Shown one piece after another: positions 1-12,700 of a stretch of 64,000 nucleotides of DNA. Numbering within the stretch: the stretch's first letter is position 1; every line of letters starts with the position of its first letter. The position numbers and the translations under genes were made by a program. The stretch covers positions 161,766-225,765 of the forward strand of contig PTFA01000091.1 of assembly GCA_003342895.1 (NCBI GenBank). Direction: 5' to 3'. This DNA comes from Casuarius casuarius. Lineage: Eukaryota > Chordata > Aves > Casuariiformes > Casuariidae. The notes below the pieces were generated by a model. The model searched no databases and was not told the DNA's origin. It saw nothing but the letters and a program-made list of their open reading frames with translations.

Positions 1-3000
1 CCACTGGAGTCCTGTACAAATGGAAATGCTGATAGGATTAAAGATAGCATCAGTGCTCTGCTTTATTGCACTCTGTTGCAGACTGAGGCCTATAAAGGGA
101 CACTTCTCCCTCGGTCCACCCAGGTTCCCACTCCATCTTCCCCCTCCCTCCCTCTCCCAGTATGGAATTAGCTGGAAGAGGAGGCTGTTTCAAACTCACC
201 TTTGGCTAAACTCTTTGTCTGATTTCAGCCACTGCTGCTTGCAATCACCCTCTAGCAATTTCCATTAGGCTGCAATACAGCATGCACTGGTTATAATGGG
301 AGCATCTGTGCTTCCAGCATTTGTGTTTTCTTTCCAGTGATTGCATTAAGTAAGGGGGAGGGATGGCAGAGGACAGCATGTGGCACATTTGTGTGCAGGA
401 AGGGAAATGGCACTGCAGAAATTAGACTGCTCTCAATGCTCCTTCACAGTGGGGAGGTTACAGAGGCTTGTGGCTGAGCATGGGATGTTGCAACGGGCAC
501 AGACCAAGACCTCTCTCAAACTGCTCAATTAGAAAAACAGCATATTTGAACAGTGGCAAGTTCCTCTCTTGTGTTTACCACCTTCTTTCACTATCTGCCT
601 TGCTCTTTGCAGGATGCAGTGCCCGAAGAGCCTAGTCTCTCAGATAATGTGAGCTCAAGTATAATGGCTCATGTTTGCCTTAGGAAGTCCATTCCTTTCC
701 CAGTAACTGGTTGTCCACAAATACTAAAGTCAGTTGTAAGTGAAGAACAGCTTGTCCATGACTTGGCTAGCAAGGCATTTTAGACCCTGTGCCTCTGTTC
801 TTTCCTGACATTTCCAGGCAGGAGGAAAATGCAGTGCCAGTGATGGGAGGGGGACTGGCTGGTGGATAAAACACAGAATATAGGCATCTGGATGGGAGGG
901 ACATCAGGTCAGAGCAGACCCTGCTGCAGCAGGGCTAGCTGCTAGAGGGAGTGGGCACTGAAAGGAATCTGGTGCCAGTCTGCACTGCCGCGCTGCAGGC
1001 TGTTAAATTATTCAGGTAATGATGTCTAGTATGCGCTTGGTGAGCCCACCAGATACCAGGATATTGGAGTGGGGTGAGGAATGTTTGAAACTTTGCAGCA
1101 TTCAGAAATCTGCTTCATGAGCAAGTTCTTTCAGTCTGCGCCCTCTCTTGAGGGCCCAGTCCCCCACTGTTCCGTGGGTAATAGCCAAGGTGCTGCCCAA
1201 ACACAACACTTGCTGTGTCCATGAAGCGAGATCCATCTGGCTTGCGGAGTGTACCCCCAGGAGAAGGCAAGGCAAAGGATTGTGCCCCTTGTCAAAGTTC
1301 TGTGCTTGACAGCTCACGCGGCTGTTTATTTGCTGTAGGAAGCTGGCTGTAGTGTGCTGCAGCTGAGGCACTGCAAGTTAGATCTGAGCTCAAAGGAAAG
1401 CAGCTTTAGAGTGCTAAAATTAGAAGTTTAGTCTGAATTATGCTAATTTGGTTTAATTGTCTAAGTATGTCAAGGTTCTTCATAAATGTACCTGCTCCGT
1501 GCCAGTCTGGGAAGGTGCAGCATCACTGGGGGCATGATGGAGCGATGGGTCAAGGATTGCAGGGGCTTCTGGGTTCCCTGCCCTACTTGTATCTCTGTAG
1601 CAGTCCTCATTGCCAGCTCTCAAAATGCTATGAGATTCTGAAAACATCAGCCCTGGATTGGATAGACCAGCCATGTTAAAGTCTTAGATGAGCAGAGGGC
1701 AGCTTCCTAGGAGCGGGGAAGTTCCTGACATCTCCCTCTCTTTTTAAGGGGACTGCTCAGCACCCCAGAGCCCTCTGAAAATTCACATTGCCATTCGCAG
1801 CTGAACTGTGTCATGCTTTGAGCCACAATGCTGCCGACAGCAGCAAAATCCAAGCTCCCTTCCTATTTGTGAACCAGATTTTGCTGAGTGGCTGAAACAT
1901 TAAGCCAGAACCATACATTTCTATGCTGGGGCTGCAGGAGTAGAGGACTGTGTTAAATCTAGGGCTTATTGCAGCCTGTACAATTGTTAGCAAAAAAAAT
2001 CTACAGCAGAAACAAAGCAGCAGGTATTCACCAAAGTGTTTTGGGAGGTGGAGGCTGGGAATGCAGCAGCAGGATAGCATTTAGAAAACAGATGAAGTTT
2101 CTATATTTATACAGAGATGAGAGAAGAAGGAAAAAGAGTGTGCACACGTGCATGTGTGTGTGTCCAGGTCACTGAGAAGCCTCCTGTTTAAGCAAAAAGG
2201 TACTGCAGGAAGACAAAAAGTAGAAATGAAGGCTACAGTTCTTTACTGCAGCACGCTACTGAGCCTTTTCAGGGCTTGTAGGATGTGTTCACATATGTTG
2301 GACCTCTTATCTGGGAAATGCAGGGAACAGAGGGGTGAAACCTTTTGCCTCTATACCGTAGAATATAAACTATGTTAGGTCTTTAACATGTCTGATAGTC
2401 TCTTCAGAAGAATTGTGAGTAATTACACCTTTCACAGTTTCATTTGTCCAGAAAACGAAGGCTTCCAGATAATCTACAGGAAATGCATAGTGTATTCAGG
2501 GTCCACTTAGTTCTGTCACGATGCCATGCCTGGAATAGGGAGCATTGCGTCTTTCCCAGGACTTGCTGATTACAGCACAAAACAAAGAATAGGATAAATG
2601 CTATGAAAATGTGCTGTTGTGGTGGCTGAGTTTGAGACAGATGTGGGGTGGGTTAAGGACAATTTCAGCTTTAATTGTGACCTTCCTGACTTTCACGTAG
2701 CATCTCTGAACACTGGAGAGAGAACTGCCCCTTTCTGTGGACTGCCCTGTGATTGCTGTGCAGATATCTCGCTGTAGGCAGCAGAGGCATTGGTGTGTCA
2801 GTGCGATTGCTCTATCTAGATCCTGTTCCAACTCTATCACCATGTCATCTGGCACTTTCGTGGACCTTGAGGCCGCACAGATGTCTGCCATCCTTATGCA
2901 CTGGATAGGATGCATCCTGAGGGTCTGCCATCTATTTTAAGTGACATATTGGGGAAGAGAAGAGGGGAGTGTCTGTGCTGTCACCTCACAACAACTGCTC

Positions 3001-6000
3001 AGCACTCTGATCGACTGAACCAGCCTGTGGTCACACATGGTCTCAGCGCCTTGCCTTGGACGAGCGTTGTGGGAAACTCCAAGGCATTTGACCCTTTCAT
3101 CTCCAAACATGCTGCAATTAAACTCAACATCTTTTTAGATACTTCAGCAGCGCTCTCTCCCTCTCTGTCCCCAGCTGCAGGCACTGCCTCCCAGGCCTGA
3201 GGTGCTATGTCCTAGTGTGCAAACATTGCTCTGCTCGGAAGGAACTTCTCTGCTCAGCAGTAAGTGCTGTTTTCTTCCATACCCCAGCTCTAAGTGGTTA
3301 TTTACAGGCCAGCAGTTGTGAATGGCACTCAAAGGCTTTAGAATCTCCTGTGTACATACTGAGGGTCCTGGGCAATTGCAGAAGGAACGTGCCATCAACC
3401 TGCTAGCTGGTCTCATCTAGCAGCCTTGTGGGTAAGGCGTTGGTGAGGTTCTTGTGGAGAGTTTGTCATGCTGCTTCCTGGAACAGGCCTTGTCCATGTT
3501 GCTGGAGCTACTAGTCTGTTCTGCTGCACCTGATGGTCTCCCTGAGTTAGGAGTCTGCAATGAGAGAGTCTTGTGCTGGTGCTTTGGATGGACATCAAAT
3601 ATGACTGAATTTGTTGGAACTGGAGAGTCCAAAACAAGCCATCCCTTTTGCTCCATTATTCTCCATAATCTTTTAAAAACAAATCTAAGCTGGCATTATC
3701 AGCAGGTGGAAAGTTTCAGAAACTACCAGCCTTTTTGACACCTCAGATTGGCTTGCTGGGAGAAGCGGAGTCTCAACACGCAACAAGTCAGGACTATGAA
3801 AACATGTTGGAACACAAGGCAAATTCCTACAGGTCAGTTGTCTGCCTTTTTGCAGGTGTCATGCAAACTGAAGAGATGGAGGATGTCCGCTTTGGCCTGT
3901 ACCTTGCTTCCACTGGACAGACTATGTCAGAGCTTTAGGCAGAGATGGGACACCATCTGAGCCATTTCTTTCATTCATCGTAAAGGAAAGGGGAGCAAAA
4001 AGGAGGGGCTCCTCCTTTGATCTGCTTGGGAATAGGCTGTATTCTGCTGATGACTGAAAGTGTGAGCTTTTACTGTGAGCCATGGTCATATGCACACCTT
4101 TTCCTTTTCTGGGTTCTTACACTGCTGTTTGAATCAATAATGTTCTGCTGCAATGATTTGCATGGATTTGATTATAGGAGTAAATTGTGTGTTCTTAAAT
4201 AGGATTTTTTTTTCTTTCTTCCTCCATTTGTCTCGCGGTAGATGAAAGTACTCAAGCTGACAATGGCCATGGGGAATGGGGGTGGGGAGGGTGATGTTCC
4301 AGAGAGCTCTAGTTAAGGGAAAACTTATCTAATTGGCTTTTGATGTTGCACTTGCTTTCACTGTGGTGGGGGAAGGTTATGGTTCTGCTTCTCATCTTTT
4401 GTGCTGAGACAGAAGTTACCCTCTGCAGGTCAGTGTCTTTGGCATTGGAGCACTTCAACTTCAGGGCAAGAGGTCTGAGGAGAGTCAGAAGGAAGTGCAT
4501 GCAGGAAGTATTTGCCTGCATGGTGCCTGCATTTGGCACACAGGCTGTAATTTTCTGAGCACATCCTTCAGCTTTTTGACTATCAGATCCAGCTCAGCTC
4601 ATAGTGACAGTAGTTTCGGTCCAAGCAAGAATTGCTCAGTGGAGCGTGGCACGGCAGCTCTCTTCACACGCAGGTTGGACGTGCCACCACACTAACACAT
4701 AACTGTGTTCTGTTAAACAGCAGCATGATGGTCAGCAGGCTGACCTCCTTTCTGTGTATGCTGGGAAAAATGCTTCCTGTCAAACCCACTGTCAAATGTC
4801 TGCAGTGCTGAGATTGCAGTAAGAGGAGCTGCAATATCACGGGACAATGGTATAAAGTATCTGCTGCCCATCAATACTGGGACACTGTTTCAGCAAAAGT
4901 CCTTCTCAACATGTGGGAACTCATCCCCATCAATGGTGAGGTATGTGCCAGAAGAGTGCCCCAAGGCCAGCAGCAGCACAGAAAAACATGAACAACATCA
5001 CGCTCTTCATTGCCAAAATGCGGGACAGCAGCACTCGCTGCCTCCTGAGAACACAGCAGCAGGGATCAGCAGCACCTCCTTACGGGGCCTCCCAAGGCAC
5101 CACATGGCACCACCAGCATTGCCAGAGGGGACATGTGGGGAACACTCATTCTGCCTTTCTTGTGCTGCCATGGACTCTGTGAGTAAGTTGCAGATATTTG
5201 GGCAGAAGAGCTGGCATCTTTCACTAGTTCGCTTTGCTTTAAAGTCGTGCTCTAGAACTGGGAGTATTGTGGGCATGGGGCAAGCTGATCCAGAGGCTCT
5301 GCTCACAGCTGCGGTAGTGAAGCGGCTTCCTTATGTAGGAGAGAAATGCTGTGGGGCTCAAGTAATTGGATAGCCAAGGTGCTTCCTTCACTGCAGGATC
5401 TGACCAGGACCTTGAGGCAGCCAGGTGTTGCTGCACTGCCCTCCAGTTACAACCCAGAACAATATATATCTCAAAGCAGGAACTAACCTGAGCTGCCAGT
5501 TTCACTGGCATTTCCTTTGCCCTGCATCAGCAGCACCAGACACGGACAGCATGTGTGTCTTCAGTGTAGGTGGGCATCAGCCTTGCCTCCCACCGCCATC
5601 AGCTTCTGGGCTGCACGCAAACCTCATTATCCTGTGAGCAGCCTGCATGTCGTCTAGCCTGTGGGGAGAAGGGCTGGTGTTTTATCACGTAGGGCCTCCC
5701 CTGCACGGCAAAAAGGACAGTCAGAGCTTTGTCCGCTGCACCATGCTTCTGGCAGGCTCCATTCAAGAGCTGCTCAAGAGGCAGGGCCCTGCTCGGAGGG
5801 TTACCTGCCTTACACTTGTTAGTGGCAGCGACAGAGCTTCAGCAAGGAGCTGAAGGCACCCGGCAGGACAATATTCCAAAACGTGGTCAGCAGGTAGTGC
5901 AGCAAAGCAGCTGCGAGGAAGCCAGTGTCTCTGCCACAGTGCGCGCTGCGGCTAAGATGTGCTTCCCAAACTCCACCTGCTGGCAGCAGAAAATGGCTCT

Positions 6001-6317
6001 TCTTTTCTTTAAGAAAGAACTTGAGGAAGCCACAAAAGGAAATAATTAATAGGGTTTTCTTTACTGTTTAATTTCATTCACAGGCATGCACAGCCAGGGT
6101 ATTCACTGTAAAACAAATGCTTAGCTTGCCCCCACAATCCTGAAGTTAAAAGGAGGAAACCTAGAGGTTTTGGGTTCAGCTATCTTTGAGCCTAGTTGCC
6201 AGCAACCCCCATAGTTGCTGTCAGAGTTCCTGTGATGCTTTTCCCGAGAAGGCGTGTGTGTGTGTGCGTGTGTGTGGACTGACTCCTCTGTTCAGCCAAA
6301 TTCTGTTTCAGGTAAAA
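1..6317. other. Non-coding, intron 1 or 5' flank of ANK1
   Basis: No exon is recognisable: open frames are short, lack family motifs and are not bounded by convincing splice pairs. AT-richer than the right half of the window. A short GT repeat lies at 6254-6277. Confidence 0.7.
6254..6277. repeat. (GT)n microsatellite
   Basis: A 24-nt run of alternating GT interrupted once by GC, about 40 bp upstream of the CR1 insertion. Confidence 0.9.
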
Positions 6318-6732
6318 TAGGGTCACAAAGATGATTAAGGGACTGGAGAATCTCTCACATGAGGAGAGGCTTTTCAGCCTGGAAAAGAGAAGGCTCCTGG
6401 GGATCTTATCCACGTGTATAAATACCTGAAGGAAGGGTATAAGGAAGACAGGGTCAGACTCTTCTCAGTGGTGCCCAGTGACAGCATGAGAGGGAACGGG
6501 CACGAACTGAAACACAGGGTATTCCACTTGAATGCAGAAGACACTTTTTTACTGTGAGGTGGTTGAACACTGGCACAGATTGCCCGGAGAGGTTGTGGAG
6601 TCTATCCTTGGCGATTTTCAAAACCCGACTGAACGTGGTCCTGGGCAACCTGCTCTGGCTGACTCTGCTTGAGCAGGGGGGGGTCGGACCAGATGGTCCC
6701 TTCCAACCTCAACTATTCTGTGATTCTGTGTA
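6318..6732 (+). mobile_element. CR1 LINE, 5'-truncated 3' end
   Basis: About 415 bp matching the CR1 3' terminal region. It opens near the GGACTGGAGAATCTCTCACA stretch, followed by GGAGAGGCTTTTCAGCCTGG and later by TGAGGTGGTTGAACACTGG, GCCCGGAGAGGTTGTGGAG and GACCAGATGGTCCCTTCCAA, all landmarks of sauropsid CR1 tails. It ends with a tandem ATTCTGTG, the hallmark 3' terminus, so the copy is in sense orientation on +. CR1 elements are usually 5'-truncated and create no long target duplication. Several substitutions and indels against the CR1 consensus as remembered indicate an old, inactive copy. No reverse-transcriptase reading frame is present. Confidence 0.93.
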
Positions 6733-9700
6733 ATTGCATTCTGCTTCCTTTGATTCACTTTGCAATTTTAAGTGGAGTCAAGTTTCTCCTGTCCCTTAAG
6801 TTCTCTGTAGCATTTCTGTGGGCTGCTGAAGGCTGTTTCCTCTTACTCTTGGTATGGTCACATTAGTTTAGTGAGAGAGTGAGAGAACACAGGAAAACAT
6901 TTTTGATTGTGAAGTAGGCTTCAAACGAAAGTGGTGGAAAGGGGAGAGTGCAGGACATATGTGTTATCTCTGTGGGAGACTACTTCAGGTTCCTGTGGTT
7001 CATGTTGTAATGCAAATTCTGTGTGAAGTCTAGCATAAAACCCCCTCACCATACATCAAGTCTTCCTCGGTGCCTTCACATTTCAGGGCTTCTTTGACTG
7101 TCCTGAACTACCCTAGTCCTTGCTGAGCTACCAGGCAGGCATGCTGCAGGGTTAGTGTCTAACATTTCCTGGCACTGGCAGCATCAGTTTCATGCAAATC
7201 CTCAGGGAATTCTGGTGCTAAATGCTAGAAGAGAGTTCATCTTTGAAGGTAAAATAATGGTGCAGTCCTTCGGAGCTTGGAGGTATCCTTGCAATGCAGG
7301 GAGATCTCTGTGAGCTGCTGGAGAGGAGATCAAACAACCTGCTTTTCCTGTGGTTCACGCAACCTGTTTGTCATTTAGAATTGCTTCCTCCTCCTCCTCC
7401 TGTGGCGCAATGGGAGATGGGGATATGCTATGCCACGTGCTGCTTGGCTCTGTGGCATTTTCACGGCCTGTAGCAGCCCTGCCTGTCTCCCCATTAACTG
7501 CTCTGTGGCCAGTACTCTTGTGGTGCTTGGCTCCCAGCACTCACTGATAGCTCGGAGTAATAATATTTTATTTTTGAATCATTTAGTGGGGGATTTTTTA
7601 TTAATAACCCAAATTAGCTTGCGAAACAGCAGCTTGTCTGATGTTAAATATTAAACTCCACTAAGTGGGTGAGTTGGAGCACAGGGACAACAGCATGCTG
7701 GTGATGACGCGCTCTGGCAGGAGACAGCAGCGGTGCCTGCCGTGCGCAGAACCCCTTGCTCCTGGGAGAGCTTCTGTTGGCAGGGCGGCCAGGTGCCCCT
7801 CTGGCAGCTCTGCAGCTCCTGCATGGCATTTTGCACGCTTTAAACAGATCAGCACATCAAAGGCTGGTGGAGGCTCGCTCTGGTGTTGCCATGGCAGCAG
7901 CAGCTGAGAGGATTTGGATTATTTGGATGTTTCTGGAGTGGGACTGCATCGCCAGCTGTGTCGGGGCAGAGCAGGGCTGCTGTCCACGCCGCTGTGTCCG
8001 GTGTCCTGGCGCTGCCAGGGGCACGCGGAGCCCTTGCTGTGGAAGGGGCCTGTCCACCCCATGGTGGGGGGGTGCTCTGGTGCAGACCTCTGCCTCTGCA
8101 CTGCCCGCCTCAGCGCCCTCCGGTCGAGAGTCCTTCCCGTGATGCATCGCACACGGAAGTAGGTCAGCTGAATTGTGCCCTTAAAAATGCTCGTCTCTCT
8201 GCACTGGCTCTTAAGGGAGCAGAGGCAGCCAGCCCTGCTGCAGGCGTTGGCTCCGTAGGTGCCTAGCAGTGGTGTGGCGAGTCTGCCCTTAGGGCATCTG
8301 CCCCAGGCACCTCTTCTGTCCCCTGCGGCTCTGTGCTCCTTATGGGGGATTACCAGGAGTGAATGCAAAACTGAGCTTTAAACACTGTGGAAATTTGGCA
8401 TGGGTCTGGGCACTCTCCTACAGGAGCATTACCAAGGGATCTGCTGCTGGCCCTCACCATTAATCTGTTGAGCTGAAATGCTGCGTTTCCTTGGCAAAGT
8501 GCCCAACCGTCATTATTGTGTGCTATAATTGCCACTGGAAATTCAGTGCTGCTTTGTGAGCTCTCCTCTCTTGGATGCTTCTGGCACTTCCAGCTAATGT
8601 CTGCTGAGGGAACAGGCACACACGTGTGACTTATTCTGACACGCTCTTAGTCAGTGGCCTTTGGGGTACAGTGGTGAGTGCTCAGGAACAGCTAGGTGGT
8701 TTGAGGAAGGAGAGCAGGTCATCTCAATCACCCCCCTTGCTTCTCATGCTGCTGTAGCTTGGGCAACTAGCTGTCAGTACTACGGCCTTGGTGCTGTTAG
8801 CCAGTGCAGTCTTCAGAAGACCATGAGGTGGTAATAATATGCTGTAGCATGGTTTGCAGTGGATGCAGCATCATTGCCACTGTCAAGTTGCAATCACCTG
8901 AATTAATACAAACAAACCTGCAACAAAAGGTGCTTTCTGTTTTCGTTGACTCTGTGTGCATAGGATTAACGTCTCTGCTTCCTGTAGGCTAGGGCTAGAC
9001 TTCCTAATGGGGCTGCAGACCCAGTGTTCCTACAAGCAGGGGCATTCCAACAGAAGTATGTGTTTTCTCTGTAGTATCTCAGGAATGATGCTCTTAGAGT
9101 ATGCAAGCACCTCTCTTGCTTCTCTGTGAGAAGATGATGTTCAGATCAAGTTCCTGTCGCTAGAGGACTTAGCTTCCACAGCTCTAGTGGTGGCCTATAG
9201 AACAGGCTTGCTCTAGGGCAAAATCAGACTTTTTCAAAAGCAGTTGCCTGCAGAAGGTCTAATTGAAGATCTGGGGTATGTCTGGTCCGTGGGGAGGTTG
9301 ATTGTCAGGAATTTCATATTGTAGCATGTTGCAGTGTTTTCCCAGCCTGCATTGACATTCTCACAGTTCTGACCTGGGCTCGAAAGTGGAGGGCAGAGAA
9401 GCTGGGGGTGCAGTGACTTTGCACGTCGGAGAAGTAGAAAGGCAGGCACAAGGAAGCTGTTGACAGGAGTGTAGCAAAGACCATGAAAGCTGGTAGAACA
9501 AAGTCTATTGCCCCTTTGTGTATTTACCCTGAAGTAACTTTGAGCTGATTCTGCTGCCAGGCTGCAAGAGACCTATGGGAGAACAAAATCTGATCTGTTA
9601 TGTAGAATAGGAACACTTTGGGGTTCTCTATTGCTCCCTGGACAGTGACTTGCTGTCTCCTACAGACTCTGCCTGGTGCGCTGCTCTGCAATGCAGAATT

Positions 9701-12700
9701 GGATGCTGAATGGAGAGCAAGAGCTTTCATTTCACTGCCGGCATGCACAAGTTCTCCGGCGTCTACAGCAGGGAAAGCTGACCCAGAAACCATGAGTCTC
9801 TGGTCACACTCTTGCTCCCTTTCACTTCTACGTGTGTTTTATTCCCTGGCTCTAAAATGGAGTGAGTATGTTCAGTTTGTGCTACTCCACTGGTTCAGGA
9901 GCAGATCGAAATGGGAGGGGGCACACCTCCTCCCCCCCACCAAAATGAAGCTTCCTTCGTTTGCAGGGAGCACTGGGGTGGCTCTCAGCCGGGGTTACAG
10001 GCTGCTGCAGGGCGAGGGGAGTTCAGCACGTTCTGGAAGGACTGGGAAAGTGAAGGGGCTGGCTCTCGCCAGCTCTGAGAGCAGCCTGCTCCCTGTCCCT
10101 GTGCACACAACAGCTCACAGTTGGGAGTGCAGTGAAGGGGAATGAACAAATGTCTCCAGGCTACTTCCTGCTTCCCTGCTGTGTCCTTGCTGCTATCCCA
10201 CGTTCTCCTCTCTGGTGGAGGCAGGCCTAATGTGCTGGCTAGAGCAGTCGGAAGTGTCTCAGTACGGCAGTGGCGATGTTTCTGGATGCCAGCGTAGCCT
10301 CTGTCGATGCTGCGTCGGACTGGCTGGATGCATCAGCCGGGGGGATTTCGGCAAGCCCGACTCCGAGCGCTGGGCCTGCTTGCACAGCAAGGGCAGTTCG
10401 GGACGTGTGATCCGTCTGACACATGATCTCTTTGGAAGAAGCTGCAGAAGGTCTGAATCCTGCCTGGGGTAGCGAGGCGGACGTGGACAAAGGCAGCGTG
10501 TCCAGTGATAGCAACGCTTCCTCCCATCTCTGCGCGTATACTTTTATAGGCACTTCGGGCTGCAGAGCCAACGTGAACACCAAGCAGACTGCTGTGGGAA
10601 AGGCCACGCTGGGCCTGGCTTCGCGGAGGCCTGTTTGTTTCCCGCGTTGAGAAGGGCCGTGTGAGTTTGTGTGCGGCCTACGCATGTGCGCTGTTGGGGT
10701 TCCTCCACCATCTCTCAGCCCTGTGCTGGTCTCCTGCCTTTCCCTGAGCTTGGCTCCTGGCCTCTCTTGGAGGTCAGATATGCAATCCCTGTACCGCTGG
10801 GTCCTCTCCGTATCAGCATCACAGCATCCTTCTCTTGAGACTGCTCAGACTGCCTTTTCTTGATAATGGTGATTCTTGGTCTTTTCCTCTGAAGTGAAAC
10901 ACCTAATTTCTTCTCTGCTTCATGCCCTTATCTGGGCTGAGCCTGCAAATGGCCCCACTACCCTGCTGATGAGCTCAAGAGCATTTGTCCAACATTACTG
11001 CAGGAAAAAGGGCTGCTGGTCTGGGAGCTCAGAGCTTATTTTCAAATATTGGGATGACATTTGAACAAGAGAACAGTACATAATTTGCTAAATGAGTTAC
11101 ACGAAGAGATTCCCCTTTTCTCTTTTGCCTTAGTGCAGTGTCCTAGGTGGTCCATGCTGTAGTGCTGGATTTTTACAGTACATATTGGGGAAGGAAGGCT
11201 GGGCCCTTGGTTAGGCAAACAGCGATAGGAGAGATTGCTTTTGTAAGAGCTCTGTGATTTCCAAACAAAAAGTGCCTAAATGAGGACTTGCAAGGTAGGT
11301 TTGTGGGGAGAGATTTTTGGAAAAGTCCTTTCTGTGGCATGTCTGCTCTGCAGGCTGTAACGAATGTGAGGGCTAGCACTGAGATGGGTACATGAGTGCT
11401 GCAGCGCAGCGCCCAGCATTGCCAGCGCGGTGTCTTGTGCTACCCTGAGAAGCAGGTGAATGAGCCATTGAGGAGCCCTGTGCTGTTGCAAACATTTCGG
11501 GACTGGTTCATGGCTGCTACATTCAGAGTGTCAGTGTGTCCAGCAGTAGGGCAATTTTGTCCGTGCCTATGCTCTGGTGATGGTGACCACTAGAAGCTTT
11601 GTTCTGCTTCAAGAATTCGAGTTGCAGAAGGCATTTGGCTAGCCTGCGAAGAGGAGCAACTGCACTGGTGTTTTGCAGCTGGCAGGGAAAGTTCACTTTT
11701 GGAAGTAAACACCCCTTCACCCCCTGTATGGTAGCTGACAGAGCTTTAGGGGCAGGCTCCAGAGTGAAAACATTCTGGTGTTACTGCTGAGGCTAGGGAA
11801 AAGTGCTGATGCTGTAGACATTCAGTGAAAAATGTCAGCTGGGAGAAATAAAATAGTTGATCTTCAATTTTAGAACAATAGCGAGATTTCCATTAACTCT
11901 GCTGGGTCAGTGGAGTTCTGTCCTCACTCCTCTTCTGCAAAATTGCTCACTTTCCAAAGTAGGATGGGTGGATATATCTGGGTCTCTGCTTCTCTCATCC
12001 AGAGGCATCTTATGTAATTCAATTAAACCTTAGGAAAAGCCGCTATAAGATGAAATCATCCTAAACGCTGATCAGTGAGAGCAGGGCTGTGGGCATACAA
12101 CAGAAATGTGCACATCTCTTCTGAATCATTCATTAATTATCCTTAGATGGAACTCATGAGGTTTAAGGTTTCAAGTGGATTTTTCTGCAGATCTGCCAAA
12201 CTGTTCTTCCGAACATCGCAGTAATTGGAGAAAGGTGCAGGCTGCTGTATTGTGAGCAGGATTCAGTAGTGTGAGCTGGGTTCTTGCCATAAAGTTTATA
12301 TCATGTTGTCCAGGCATGCCTGGGGTGCTTGAGAAATAAATAAATCAGTGGTAACTGGTCATCAGAACGTGGGATGGATCTGCATGCCAGAAAGCATTCA
12401 TTGGCTCATTCATTTGCTCAGCAAGGTGATCAGCAAACGTACAGGTTTCCTAGATCTTGGCTGTCTGTGAGGGACCGGACTCTCCTGGAAGGAGTAGGAA
12501 TGTGCAGTTGCACTCCAGACCTCAGGGCATGAACTTTTCTGCTCCGAAGCTTCGGATTAGGCCTTTAGGAGGAGCAAAGACTGCAGGATTGAGAGGCTGG
12601 AAATGTTTTTGCAAAGCTGCTCTCTGCAAATTGAAAACAATTACATCTTTTTGGTCTGCTTCTTAAACAAAAAAACCCAAGACATTGTAGCATTTGTTGT

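Noticed and set aside
4933..5373. 146-codon plus-strand frame in the left region
   Set aside because: No family resemblance and no supporting splice or promoter signals; length is unremarkable for 30 kb scanned in six frames.
7665..8270. Overlapping GC-richer open frames near 7.7-8.3 kb
   Set aside because: Open in several frames on both strands, as expected for local GC enrichment; no motif or splice support.
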